A stretch of DNA of 64,000 nucleotides, taken from NCBI GenBank assembly GCA_009760855.2, contig WPIO01000095.1, positions 590,501 to 654,500 on the forward strand, read 5' to 3'. The notes under the pieces were generated by a model that worked only from the letters and a program-made list of their open reading frames with translations, searched no databases and was not told where the DNA came from. Shown piece after piece: positions 22,400 through 33,667 of this stretch (the first letter of the stretch is position 1; each line of letters starts with the position of its first letter). Origin of the DNA: Cristatella mucedo (Eukaryota > Bryozoa > Phylactolaemata > Cristatellidae). A program made the position numbers and the translations under genes.

Positions 22400-23955
22400 C
22401 CCAGGCGACTATCCTGTTCGACAGTGACCTTTCACTTGATGGCCACCTCAGTCAAGTCTGCCCACTTTCATCTTCGCGCCCATTGCAAAAAATTGGCCTA
22501 GTCAGACAAAGGATACCACAGCCAAGCTGGTCCATTCATTTGCGACCCCTTACTAGACATCAGTTACTCTGTTACTCAGTACTCTGCTCGTATGTCTTAT
22601 TTGCCTGTGAAAAAAGGCGCATCTACGGTGCAAGACGTTGCAGCCTGACTTGCCGGTCATGAACGTCGCAACTGCAAATTAACTCGCTCGCTACACCATA
22701 TCTCACTTGCATGCACTGCCTCCCTATCGAGCAGTGTGTCGAGGTCAAGGTCACATAAGGTCCTTCACTTTTAGATTCCTGCATTCTCTTGCTTCCGCCT
22801 GCCTTTCTGTCTGAAACCCTTCCTCGTCAGGTTTCTCAACGTACCAGCCGCTCTAAGGACCCAAGTCTTTTAGCTGTGCCTCTGTAGCCGAGTTCTAGGG
22901 GTCAGAGGCTAATGCCGGCCAAGCCCCGCCGTGCTCAGGCCACGTCGCCCGCTCACCATGCCACGGAGTTAGGGTAAGACGAGCGGCCGTCAGGTTAAAC
23001 CTCTTTATAATATCGCATGCGCCAACAACAACAGGGGAACTAAACAAGTCTACAGGGAGGATCCTACACAAGGTAAACTATAGGAACGCGAGACGACGGA
23101 GCAAGCGCGAACAAACGTTTTAGTTTGTCAGTCGGCAGCTTCCGCAGGCTTTGAACCGTTGAACCGACTACATTCCAACAGTACGAGCGTACGCCGTAAA
23201 AGATCCGGCTAGCTGAGTAACTGCTTGGCTCGTCGGAGTCGACGTCTACCACAGTCGAGAGCTTCCGCCAAAAGACGCCAACTCACGGGGGGGGGAAGCC
23301 ACAAACACGCTACACGGGGAACGCGGAATATGCAAGTCAACAACAACGAGCGTGCTATCCAGCTCCGCTCGGGCCTGGGGCACTCGTTGCCTTGCGTGCG
23401 TGGCCGCATCGCCGGAGCACGCCTGCACCCACCCAGGTGCATAACTCGGCGAGACCGGGAGCCTCCAACACAACGACTTACTCGGCCAACTTCCCTTACC
23501 CAAGAGCCCCTGTGACCTCTTGTCACCGCACATCCGGCCATACCCATAGGTCAGACCCCTGCCTAGCCGGCGACTCAAAACCACATTACAGCCGTCCCGT
23601 CCCAGCCAACCGAGCATAGCCTGGGCACACCTATAACTCCCGTCAAATCCATTGGAGAATTACTCTTTAGTGCGCATGCTTCCAAAGCCGGGCACTCATT
23701 TCCGACTGATGTAACGACATTCCCTGACTTACTGGCAACATGCATGTACGAAATTTAAGATAAGCTATTAATCTACCTATTTCTCGTGGCATTTTTCTAT
23801 CGCGAGAATCGCCCTTTGTGCGCTTGTTCGAGGTGACTGTGTGATTGTCGTCGCACACCAATTGACGTGCTTCCTTTTCAGCATACGTAAAGTGCAGAGA
23901 AAGAGATTTCGTTGTCTTATGGTGCCGTGCAAATTTCTTCTTTTTCTTCTAAGTA
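22400..23955 (+). mobile_element. LINE L-A copy split by an insertion of about 740 bp
   Basis: 22400-22885 resembles the L-A reverse transcriptase 3' region (ILFDSDLSLDGHLSQV) and C-terminal domain. The sequence resumes at about 23628 (CAAATCCATTGGAGAA ... corresponding to L-A 'CAAATCCTTTGGAGAC') and runs to the decayed tail stem near 23890-23930. The middle block is unrelated to L-A. Both parts are heavily mutated. Confidence 0.7.
22886..23627. mobile_element. GC-rich insertion inside an L-A LINE
   Basis: A block of about 740 bp interrupts L-A. It starts near TGTAGCCGAG and ends before ATAACTCCCG; a TATA-like TTTATAATA lies at about 23003. Size and TG start could fit a solo LTR, but no terminal repeat or clean target-site duplication was found and no second copy exists in the window. 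Confidence 0.35.
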
Positions 23956-25290
23956 GTATTAGTATAGCTTCAGAGAGACAACCCTTTCAAAATCCAGTCA
24001 AACGACAGGGACGAGGCATGAGTGTATCCATATTTTGATTGTTGGTTGGCTCGAACTCGTAGCCTGCTTGCTGCCGACGACGTCTGGGGCAGAGCAGCGA
24101 CACTCGCTTCGGTGCCGTTTTAGATCGAGGAATATTGGAGACCATTTGAAAGCTGACTGGTATAACACGAAAACGGCTGAAAATGGTAGGTCCCTAATCA
24201 GACGGAGATGAAGGCGATGAGGACGGTGTCGCTTACGGCTTCTTCGCTAACCGTCACACGGATGTTGCCAAATGTTGCTTCGGATCGGGCTTCGCCGCTA
24301 CCCGCCATGCTGCGAACGCAGCGCGGTTTGTGAAAATAATTTGAATCGTCAGCACGCGACTCTGTGGCGGAATCCTGGGCCAGAGAGTCGATTGTAATCA
24401 AGTGCTCCGGCTTAAACTTAGACACTCGCGATGCCCAGAGAAGACACGGCATTCACGAGCTCGCTTCCTGCTTTCGAGGCGTTGCTCCACAGCGAGGTCT
24501 TCGATTTCTTTTCCTTTCACCACTCCCTCCCCCAGCGCAGGTCCTACGCAGTGCATGAGCCCCCGTGACATCAGTTACATCAGTGACATCATAAGCCCCC
24601 ATGACATCAGTTGACAGAGTTCCCGACTTTAGGAGATTGCAAGTTGGGGGCACGGTCTCAAAAGGATTTGAGCTTGGTTAGAGGCGTAGCTACAAACGAC
24701 GAGTCGGAAGAGCGAATGCGACGATGCGAAGCATGGTTAGGGAATCTTGAAGTCGACAGGCTGCTTGTTGGAGAACCAGTGCAGCGATGAGATATAGTTA
24801 CGTATGGAGATTGTGATTTTAAAGGCTGTCAAGCCCATGCGTGCTCCCATATTATAAAATCCGGAGGTGGGTTTCTCGGGTTTAAATCCAGCAGAATTCC
24901 ACCTAATTTCTGGCCAGCCGATGGCAAGCCAACTATATCGCAGCGCGCGGGCTACTCTTCGTACGACGCAGTCGGCACGAGACGGCAGCTAACGGTTTGG
25001 CCCAAGAATGCCGCGACGATCACGCCATTGGGTCGATGCAAAACTCTGTAATTCCGGCAACTGATCATTATGATGATAGTAATAATAGCGACATTTCTGC
25101 AGCACCCTAATTCAACTCAATTTTAGGCACACGTTTGATTCTCGTTCGAGCAGACCTTTCGCAATGACGACGCACGATTTGCGAATAGCACGCTACTTAC
25201 TCTTGCATCAATTAATTCGGCAAACTTACATGCTTAGCGCAGGAAAAGGTCTGTACAGTGCATAACCTGATACACTGAAAGTGGTCACAG
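23956..25290. other. intergenic, no gene seen
   Basis: Between the split LINE and the first exon-like duplicate. It contains a small direct repeat (AGCCCCCRTGACATCAGTT twice, about 24559-24617) and no supportable coding or RNA feature. Confidence 0.5.
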
Positions 25291-25405
25291 TAAAATTCCT
25301 TATGACACAGTGCACTCGATCGCATTTTATCTGGCTTCTAAGAAAGATGAAATTTCCTTCGAACCCGTTGGCGTCGCATGTCTGAGCAGTAGGCTCAACG
25401 TCTCG
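25291..25405 (+). CDS. exon-like unit, copy 1 of a duplicated pair (unknown protein)
   Basis: An open 115-nt unit framed by AG (CACAG, ending 25290) and a GTGAGC donor at 25406, phase 2 to 0. It reads KIPYDTVHSIAFYLASKKDE, then ISFEPVGVACLSSRLNVS. I do not recognise the protein family. It lies between C19orf47-like copies B and C, on the same strand. Seven substitutions separate it from 26982-27096; recognisable similarity stops at the splice sites. It could be an exon of an uncharacterised gene, one of two alternative exons, or a captured exon fragment. Confidence 0.42.
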
Positions 25406-26981
25406 GTGAGCGCACGGTCTCCGGGCGTGAACACGTCTCTGCCTTCCCAGCGCTCGAGACGTCGCTGCCGCCGACTTGGGGCGTTCGAGTAAGACAGAGG
25501 GGTTTCGGATGACCGCGCCGCCTCCCGCTCACTGACGACGGGCGACGCATTCGCTACACCCCCGGCGGCAGGGCTCCGCATTGAGGAAACGCCCTGCTTA
25601 CTGGCGATGCTCGGCTGCTCGGGATGCGAGCGCCCGCTAGCTCGAACGCCCCAAGCTGGAGAGCTCCGGCCGATGGCGGTCGAACGACGACCGACCTTAA
25701 GAGCGAGCAAGCTCGTCGCATCCGCTTCAGCCTCCGGGCGCGAGCTCTGGGCGCAGCTGGCGCGCCTAGCTCCGCTCTCGGCTTCCGGTCTCGCGTCCCT
25801 CCCCCCTGTACAGCAATCGTCTCTCCATTGATCGGCACCAAATGCCGTGCTCGCACAATGAGCGGATTAACCATAAAAAGCTTAGTTCTCACTGCGCAGC
25901 GGAAAGTCTTCTTCGCAGCAAAGACGCTTCCAGAATAAACAGACGCTGCGACCGAGGCACATCGAGAGCGATTCGTGAACGGTCCGCCGGCACGGGGCGC
26001 TCAACCGCAGCTCGCCGGCGAGCTGGCGCGAACCTGACCGGAAATGTCCGGCCATTTCTCGCCACTGCTCGCTGCAGCAACGACGTGGGCAGCGCGCTTG
26101 CAGGACTAAGGTTCGCTCGGGCTCGGGCTTGCGCGTGTTCCAGGCATTCATCACCAGAGTTCTGCTAGAATTCTGCACCACCTCGACTCCCCACCCCCGC
26201 CGCGGGCAATTTTCCTCTGGCCGCTGCACTACCTCCGCTTCGCTTTCTCATCTTCTCTGCCTATCGCTCTTCGCTTCGAAGGATCGATACGGCATCGAGA
26301 CGCCGTAGCCCTCGTCGGCAGCTGCTCAGGTGATAACTGCAGGCTGCGCATTTCGTATTTCTAAGTGGATGAGAGAAGAGCTAGATAGATGACAATCGTG
26401 TTGGGTGATGTACCGGTTCAAGGTATGTCGAAACGAGACCTTTGCGATCGGCTTGAGATATCGATACTTGCCAATCGAGGCCAGTAGCCACTCGTGCATT
26501 ATTAGGAGTGGGAGCGGCGATTATCGAAGCTGATGTCCTCTAGCGCCGCCGGCGCTCGAAGCGGCGACTCCTAGGCTGGCTAGGTGCGGATTAAGGAGGG
26601 TACGTCGGTTACCCGCTCAATTTTCCTGTGTCACAGTGGCACAGGCCCAGACGCGTAGATGCCTCCGGGCAACCACCGGAGGAGCGACGGTTTGATTTAT
26701 CTTCACTTCGTAAGACTATTGCGAGCGCCGAACAATAAGCGGGAAACTAAGCGGTATTACAGTTGGAACCCTAGATACCACAAACTGGGGGAGATACGCG
26801 GTATCTTCCGTCCGTCGGCAACCGGCCACGTTACCCGGAAACACGAGCGCACTGTCGTCCGAGATGTGAAGGGCTGCTCGACAGGGACAAATTCGAGAGA
26901 TCGCTCCGCGGACTGTACCGAATGTATCTGTCTCCCACTGACAAAGTATGCCGGCCGCAGAGCGCTCCACAAAAGTCGCAG
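25406..26981. other. spacer between the duplicated exon-like units
   Basis: About 1.58 kb, GC-rich at 25.4-26.3 kb with overlapping open frames on both strands that reflect composition rather than genes. I see no repeat family and no acceptor/donor pair with a convincing protein. Confidence 0.45.
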
Positions 26982-27096
26982 TAAAATTCCTTATGACATA
27001 GTGCACTCGATCGCATTTTATCTGGCTTCTAAGAAAGATGAAATTTCCTTCGAACCTGTTGGCGTCGCGTGCGTGAGCAGTAGGCGCAACGTCGCG
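26982..27096 (+). CDS. exon-like unit, copy 2 of a duplicated pair (unknown protein)
   Basis: Second copy of the 115-nt unit: AG (GTCGCAG, ending 26981), donor GTGAGT at 27097, same phases. It reads KIPYDIVHSIAFYLASKKDE, then ISFEPVGVACVSSRRNVA. Relative to copy 1 there are four replacement changes (T to I, L to V, L to R, S to A) and three silent ones. The frame and both splice signals are intact in both copies, which argues for, but does not prove, coding function. Confidence 0.42.
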
Positions 27097-28045
27097 GTGA
27101 GTTATCTCTCGATCTACGTATACAAATGTCTACGAGGCTCCCACTGACCTGTATATTATACAGGTCAGCGACCAGCCCACGCCAGATCGTACCTCGCTGG
27201 CTGCTGTGACGAAACTGCGTCACTGTACATGAGCAGGCGGCGCTAAATCGGTTCCGGAATCGCACAGCGAGTAATTCCGCGTAGCCTCACGAATTGGCAG
27301 TGCAGAATCAGCGAGTCGGTTGCATAGTCCTTGCTTAAAGGAAGCGCTGCGGAATGGCTCGAGACCTTATTAAGACCTCGGAGGCGCGCTCAATCCCAAG
27401 TCTCTGCTCGGTCGCGTCGTTTAAGAGCACTAGCAGACCTCGCGATTCGCGATGCTAGCGCTGCCCGTCGGGGACGATCGCGGGCGCCTCGTGGCGCACG
27501 ATAGAACTCGCACGAGAGAGCTCCCATCGAACTGCCAGGAGCCAACCAACACTCGCCTCCAACTCTAATCCAGGCGAAAGGGCAGGCTTTGGCCTGGCTG
27601 AGTGACACCCAGCAAGCGGCATCGCACGTATATCGGCAGCCGTGAGCTAGTGATACCATCTATGGTACAAACCTACGCCGGGGAAAGAAATATCCCGAGC
27701 AAAATTGCACTCATTGCAACTTCTGAATAGAAGCTGCGTGACGTCAAAAGATATAGGTATAAAGATATAAGGGTATAAAGGGTATAAGGGTATAAAGGTA
27801 TAAAGATGTAAAGCTATAAGATCGCAATATTGCACGATTACACACACTGAGATATGGGCGTGTTACTACTTAGTGCCTCAAAATAGATTTTGTTTTCTTC
27901 GAGTGTTATGTAAATATTGCATTGCTTTTATTATATTTCTTCAGTTTTCTACAATTTTTCTACAACTGGCTTTTCATCCTAAGGTTTTTGCACGCCATTT
28001 ACATAACTCCAGCTTCGATCGCCTGATAGCGCACGACTTCAGAGG
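27097..28045. other. intergenic, with TATAAA-rich tandem repeat
   Basis: No gene seen. At about 27741-27815 there is an imperfect tandem array of GGTATAAA-type units, giving many TATAAA strings that should not be read as promoters. Confidence 0.5.
27144..27168. repeat. perfect short palindrome
   Basis: Two 12-bp arms (CTGACCTGTATA / TATACAGGTCAG) around a single T. The arms contain TGACCT and AGGTCA, the nuclear-receptor half-site written as an everted repeat. Functional meaning is unproven. Confidence 0.9.
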
Positions 28046-28835
28046 GCACAATACTAATAATAATAACACTCTTGATATAGCGCCGTCAGATAACTCAATC
28101 TCATTATGGGCGCTTTAAATTTGCTGCAAAGGAAGCACGATCGAATGGCTAGTGGTAGCATGCTCAGTAAACAACAAGAATAACATGGTTAGCGGTAACA
28201 TGCACAGGGTCAGCATGCAAGTTTGGTTAGTGGCAGCATGCACAGTGTCAGCACGCATAAGCACATAAAGAACGAATCACAGGGGCCCACTAAATGCTTT
28301 CATAAATAGATGCGTTTTTAGTTTCTTTTTAAATGTGGTCAAGTCAGAGGACGTCGTGACGCAAGTCGGGAGTGAGCTCCATGCTTTCGGAGCACAATAC
28401 GAACGATACGAAGCTATACGAACTATATAAACTACAGGCATGGTCTCCAAAGGATTTGAGGTTTGTACGAGGTGTAGGTAAACAATTAGATTCCGAAAAG
28501 CGGGTGGTACGATGATTAGCCTGGTGTGAAAATACATCTTATAGGTAGGCTGGAGCCAAAGAATGAAGTGACCTAAAAGTGAGCGACAAAACCTTGAATT
28601 CAATGCGTTGCTTGACTGGGAGCCCGTACAGGTTGGTGAGAAGTGGTGCGGTGTGGCAACTGCGACGCTCGCGACAGATAAGCCTAGCTGCAGGGTTTTG
28701 CACCAGCTGTAAGCGCCTGATTGCACAGGCCGGTCGACCAGCAAGCAGTGAGTTACAGAAGTCAAGACGGGATGTCACAAATGCATGGAACAACTTAGAT
28801 GTGGCATTTCTGTCTAAACAAGCCCAAATTCAAGC
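28046..28835 (-). mobile_element. LINE L-A, 5'-truncated copy
   Basis: On the minus strand the copy reads LVQNPAARLICRERRSCHTA, then LPVKQRIEFKVLSLTFRSLH, with frameshifts. The 3' stem-loop and (TTA)n-type tail lie at 28046-28130. Its 5' end abuts a + strand L-A copy, giving a head-to-head pair. Confidence 0.85.
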
Positions 28836-28869
28836 GACAGAAAATTTCCGCGATTTTCGTCGAAACCAA

Positions 28870-29172
28870 GACGGAACCCTGACCTGACCGCATTTAAGAA
28901 GAAATTAAAAACGCACCTATTTATGACAGCATTTAGTGGGTCCCTGCTATTCTTTCTGTATGTGCTTATGCGTGCTGACACCGTTGCATGCTGCTACTAA
29001 CCACACTTGCATGCTGACCCTGTATATGCCACCCTTAACCAGGTTATTCATGTCGTTTATCAAGCATGATACCACTCACCATTCGATCATTTTTCCTTTG
29101 AAGCAAACGTAAAGCACCAACAAAAAGAGATTGTGTTCTTTGAGGGCGCTTTATCAAGTGTATTTTTATTAT
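28870..29172 (+). mobile_element. LINE L-A, 3' end
   Basis: Begins in the last codons of ORF2 (CCTGACCTGACCGCATTTAA), continues through FSGS-type codons, 3' UTR and stem-loop (AAAGCACC ... GGGCGCTTT) to a T-rich tail at about 29172. Confidence 0.85.
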
Positions 29173-30377
29173 TACAAGCCAAAGCTGTAGCGTGTCTACT
29201 TATGAAACCCGGGCACTAGACAGATAGGAATGGCCCGTTGTTTCGTTGCCGGAAACGTACATGCAAGCCCAAAGTGACCGATATCGTGCATCGCTCCGGT
29301 GCGCTTTAGTTTGCTGACCGGACAGCAATACGAGTACCGAAGACACGCTCGGACGACGGGCGGACGGGTAAAGTTTGGCCGGACGGCGGCCGTGGCGGTG
29401 ACGGCTGCTAATGCCGCTATACACGGCGCGGGGCGTAGCGCAGAGCACCGCGAAAGTGCGCACTCGCTGACGCTAATCGTGATGCGCTGCTTGCGCGCGT
29501 TTAAAAAACTTACAGAAAGCACGATTTTGCATGTACTTTTGAGTCGTTCAAGGAACCAGTCAGGGCGAACGGGGCAGCTGACGAGCGGCGACAAATCCGA
29601 AAGCAACCTCAGAGCCGTTTCGGTGTAGCGAGTCAATGCGTTATGGTTTGTGCCGGTATATACTTTCTTTCTTAACGTTGCTCTATGGCTGCGAGCGTTG
29701 TCGGTGAGTCGGAGGCGCACGTGAGAGGCTAAAAAGTGTCATCAATGGGTCTTTAAAAATTCATATTTCGCAGCCTTGCACTGCATGCGCTGCGAGGACG
29801 GCTGACGCCGCCGACGTCCAATTGACTCCTCGCCCGGCGGCGCCTCGTTCGGTCCTTAGCGGCGTCGTTCCGCCCCGTCGACGCTTTTGCCCGGTGCGCA
29901 CGTTTGCCGAACGCATTTTGCGAGCCTTAACATAGAGATTACCGCGCGTGGCTTGAGAATTTGAGCTTACATTTCCAACTTCCAAGCAGCCGCGATCCTG
30001 TACAGCAAGTACGACCGGCTGGCTGTTCGCTGATGGCAAGCTTCCAGCGAAGTCAATTGTTGCTTTCTAAACGTGCGGCGTGCGCTCTCGCAAGCTTTCT
30101 TCGTTAGGTGCGGCGCGATTTTTAGAATGACGCGCGCGACGCTTTTCGAGTCGGTCACTCGGTCGTCGTCGCGCGCGCTTCGCTGGAGCAGCGCAGCGGC
30201 GCTCTTGGGCTGGACTCTCGCGGCGGTGCGGTGCCGAGGTTGCGCGGCGGCGCGATCCGCTCTTGCTTCTCGAATGACTGCTTCCAGAGACAATTATAGA
30301 ACCGCCTCTGCTAGGCTGTACCTGCGGCCATTGGCGCGGTAGGCGAAATGCGGCAGACGTTTCGATTATTCGCTTAG
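29173..30377 (+). other. 5' region of copy C
   Basis: CpG-rich DNA, particularly from about 29.8 to 30.35 kb, that probably contains the promoter and the first exon of copy C. The SAM exon has no in-frame ATG (stop at 30275-30277), so an upstream start exon ending in phase 1 is expected. I could not choose one: the ATGs at 30127 and 30273 do not give a matching donor phase. Confidence 0.5.
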
Positions 30378-30580
30378 ACACCTCCTTTTGGATCAAGTTC
30401 TTTGTCGACGCCGGCATACCATCGGTGGAGGCCACAGCGTATGCGATAAAGTTCACCGACAACAGAATTCAGAAGAGCATGCTCCTCGATCTTAACAAGG
30501 ACTATCTCAACGACATGGGCATCAGTTGCCTCGGTGATATCATCGCTATACTGAAGCACGCCAAGGCGTTCCACGATAAA
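30378..30580 (+). CDS. C19orf47: C19orf47-like copy C, SAM-domain exon
   Basis: Acceptor ATTCGCTTAG ends at 30377; donor GTGAGT at 30581; phase 1 to 0. After a split codon it reads TSFWIKFFVDAGIPSVEATA, YAIKFTDNRIQKSMLLDLNK, then DYLNDMGISCLGDIIAILKH, ending AKAFHDK. This is the most conserved SAM domain of the cluster and matches the C19orf47 signature (DAGIP, NRIQKSMLLDLN, GDIIAILKHAK) almost throughout. A start codon must come from an upstream exon not identified here. The presumed role is protein-protein interaction; the family is poorly characterised. Confidence 0.93.
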
Positions 30581-31337
30581 GTGAGTCTTCACACACTGTT
30601 CGCATTGCCGTCTCGTCTGCTCTGAGGGTGTGGATGCACGGCTCATCTAGAAAGCAGACATAGCTACGAGATTGTGCTCGTGTCGTTGGGCTGGCATGCG
30701 TACCTCCATGCTTTTGGCCATGGCATGGACGCCGAAGGCTTCATGGGGCTTAGCTAGTGAGCGTGTTTGGTCAAGCACTCTTTGGTCAAGTCTAGCAGAA
30801 GCTAAAACCAACCGACCAATCACCGATGATGCCTCAAGACTGGCAGAGCTTTCCATCACATTGTGGCTGCCCATCGGTTCTGTCTGTGGCAGCTTCGTTA
30901 CACTTAGCTACACTTCGTTACACGTAGAGATTAGTGCTGACTTCAGAACGTTTACACTCAAACCCAAAGGTATTTGGACTATTTATATGTGCTCTATTAA
31001 CAGTTTTTCCTTAGCCCTCGACTGGCCTGGAGCCTACTAGGAGCCTACTAGCTCACTACCTCGACTGGCCCGAGAAATGTAGGTTCTGTCTGCTAATTAT
31101 TGGATACTCAAGTACGAATGGCAGTGATAATAATTCAGGTTGGGACTACACGTCTAAAATTAACCAGCAATCCTGTAATCTTCTTTAAAAATGTTTTTTT
31201 TTTTGTGTGTGGCCAGAATACGACATATAGAGGTGGCCCTTCGTTAGTTTATATCGAAATCCTAAGGCTGTGTTCGACCCAAAATTATGCAGACAATCCA
31301 TTGAGCATTATTTCTTCACCGGTAAAGGCTGATCAGC

Positions 31338-32350
31338 CATGCCGAAGGTCTCTGAACTGTCAAGTTTTGTGAGGGGTAAAATTCGGGCATAGTGCAAGGC
31401 TGGACACTACCGTCAAATTGGTACAACTCTAGTCAATACCGAAGAGTACGGTTGTGTACCATTTGAGGAGGGTAGCGAATACTGAAAGCCCCGAAAAACC
31501 TCTAGGTCGGGCCAGGCCGTGCTACCACTAGGCTGAAAATTCCGTCCTAAAGGTGGAGGTGTCAAAGGACTTTTTTGCTTTGGCACAAGCTCAAAGTCTG
31601 CAAGCATCGTCTGGAAAGCGAGTTGGCCGTGATATCGTCTAAAGGCAATTAGACGAGGCTGGTCTGAATTCTCGAGTCACAAAGAGGAAGCCACTTCTGT
31701 CCACGATGAATATGCTAAGCAGTTTAGAGTGGGCTAATGCTCGGATCCACGGGACTGCTGACGATTGGGGCAGAGCTGTGTGGAGTGATGAGAGTATATT
31801 TTCACGCTCTTTTTGAACTTCGAGCAAAGGCTGTACGTGTGTCGGCGACCCAACAAAGTCTACTCACCCAAAAGCCTGCAGCTAACGGTCAAATTCGGAG
31901 AAAAGGTGTCATGGTATGGCAGTGTTTTAGCAGAAATGGCGCCGAGTCCTGCATTGCATACCAGCCACCATGACGCAAGACTTGTATTTCTAGCTTCAGA
32001 ACGTCAGACTTGCAAGTGGAATGGTGCTTCGTGGACATATTAATACTGTCCAACGCGACAAAGATCTAAAACACACAGCTGCTAAAGTTGCATGCTTTTC
32101 TGAAGAATTTATCCGATTTCGGTTACTTTCCTGTGACGGTTATGGACTGCCCTAGTCAGTCTCTGGACCTGAACCCAATTGAGCATTTGTGGGACGAGGT
32201 CTAGCAACGTTTGTGGCAACCGGCCGTTCGTATCACATCCGCTGATGCACTTGTTGAATACTTTCGCCAAGCCTATGGTAGAAGAACTCCTGAAATTTGC
32301 GAGCGTTTGATCAGCTCCATGCCTGGGCGGTCGGGCAGGTCATTGCAATA
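31338..32350 (+). mobile_element. Tc1/mariner transposon relic
   Basis: Pieces of a Tc1-clade transposase in order but in shifting frames: an N-terminal start (MPKVSELSSFVRGKIRA then a stop), KPLLSTMN near 31690, a VWSDESIFTLF-like DD box near 31780, RRPNKVYSPKSLQL near 31845, MVWQCFSRNGAE near 31910, then DLNPIEHLWDEV near 32170. These are hallmark Tc1 motifs. Multiple frameshifts and stops make it inactive. Terminal inverted repeats were not identified. Confidence 0.85.
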
Positions 32351-32504
32351 AAGGAGTCCTGCAGCGTCATATCGACTTAATTAATTAAGCATACTACATG
32401 AAAATTACAGGAGCATGGTGTGCTTTCTTATTGCAACTAGTAGGCATATTTTTCGTGTAACCAATATGTACTAAAAATGCAGGCAAGATGGGAGCCATCA
32501 TGGC

Positions 32505-32600
32505 AGCTGCCCGTGTGGCCAAGCTGGCTGTTGCAATTGAGTTTTCTATAGTGCACTCAAAGCCTACTTGGCTTTCGGTGGTCATACGGTAGCCACTGGA
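32505..32600 (-). mobile_element. LINE L-B, 3' tail fragment
   Basis: The minus strand contains GAAAGCCAAGTAGGCTTTGA then GTGCACTATAGAAAACTC, matching the last codons and 3' end of L-B at 47.3 and 52.2 kb. Confidence 0.55.
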
Positions 32601-33667
32601 CTTTAATGTAACAAAAATGTGATATGCATAGCTGAGTCAGAAGGACTGTCGGCTATGTAGGAGAGACAATTGTTGGCAAGGCCGAGAAGATATTTTGTCT
32701 TTGCTCAAGAGTTGTGCAAGTTAGTTTCTGAGTCTGGACCGTCAGTCCTAAACCCTCTGTTGCCAATAGTCAGTAAGTGACTGAAATGGTCATCTAATCT
32801 ATTGTCTTAAAAGAAGGGGGGCGCACATTCGGAGGCTTAAGCTGGTGCCTTAAGTCCGCTAGTTAGTAAGGGGCTAAACCGTGGTGTCGTGCGGGTCTTA
32901 AGAGTTTTGCTTAGTATCTTCTGATCAACTGAGATCCATTGCAGCTCATTTAGCAAGGGCTGTGCATGACTGGGTATCTTGGATTTAAAGACCTATCTAT
33001 TTCAGGTTACCCTTCTGACATTATCTATTTCCCTATGTAACTGAGCATAGACGAGTCAGGAGAGCAAGAAGCGGCATAGAAGTACCACATTAATGTAGCA
33101 TGCTGGGTAAAGCTGCTCTCGGTGAGACGATAGGTTGAAAAGCTGACTGCATGAACATCCTAAATCGATTGGAGCTATCCGAGACACAGTTTTCACCTGA
33201 ACCGGCTGGCCCAAGGGAACCAAAAGGTCAGACAGTTTATCTGCAGTTTATATCACTGGCATCCTGAACGGCTCGCTACTGGCTGTGACATAAGCTTCTG
33301 AATGACTTGCCAGTCACCCGTTAGAATAGGATGATAAAAACATGCCCAGATTGACTTGCCTTCTACGCTTTTTGCATAGGTGACCTGTGTTTCCAGATCC
33401 CATACTGCTCCCCAACCAGTCTATATGCACAGTGTGACATTGGAGGACCGTGTAATCAGCAATGTTGTAAAGCAGGTAGTACTAATACGTTTATTCAGAC
33501 ACTTGGCTTATGTATACAATATCCTGGTTGGATGCTGTGTCTGCTGAAACAGACCGGGGACCGAATGCATCTACAATGCAGATAGTTTGGCCGGCTGCTG
33601 TGTGGGCGATCTCTGAGCAGACCACGTGGTGCTCGTGCATGTAAAAGACTAGCTACCTGAGTTGTAG

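Noticed and set aside
22091-22400. Possible copy B exon starting at acceptor CCGCTTGCAG
   Set aside because: Reads straight into trinucleotide repeat and then LINE sequence; no family motif.
27741-27815. Cluster of TATAAA strings as a promoter
   Set aside because: They belong to an imperfect tandem repeat with no gene start next to it.
30348-30377. ATG at 30348 as start of copy C
   Set aside because: Its frame stops at the TAG that ends the acceptor at 30377 and is not the SAM frame.
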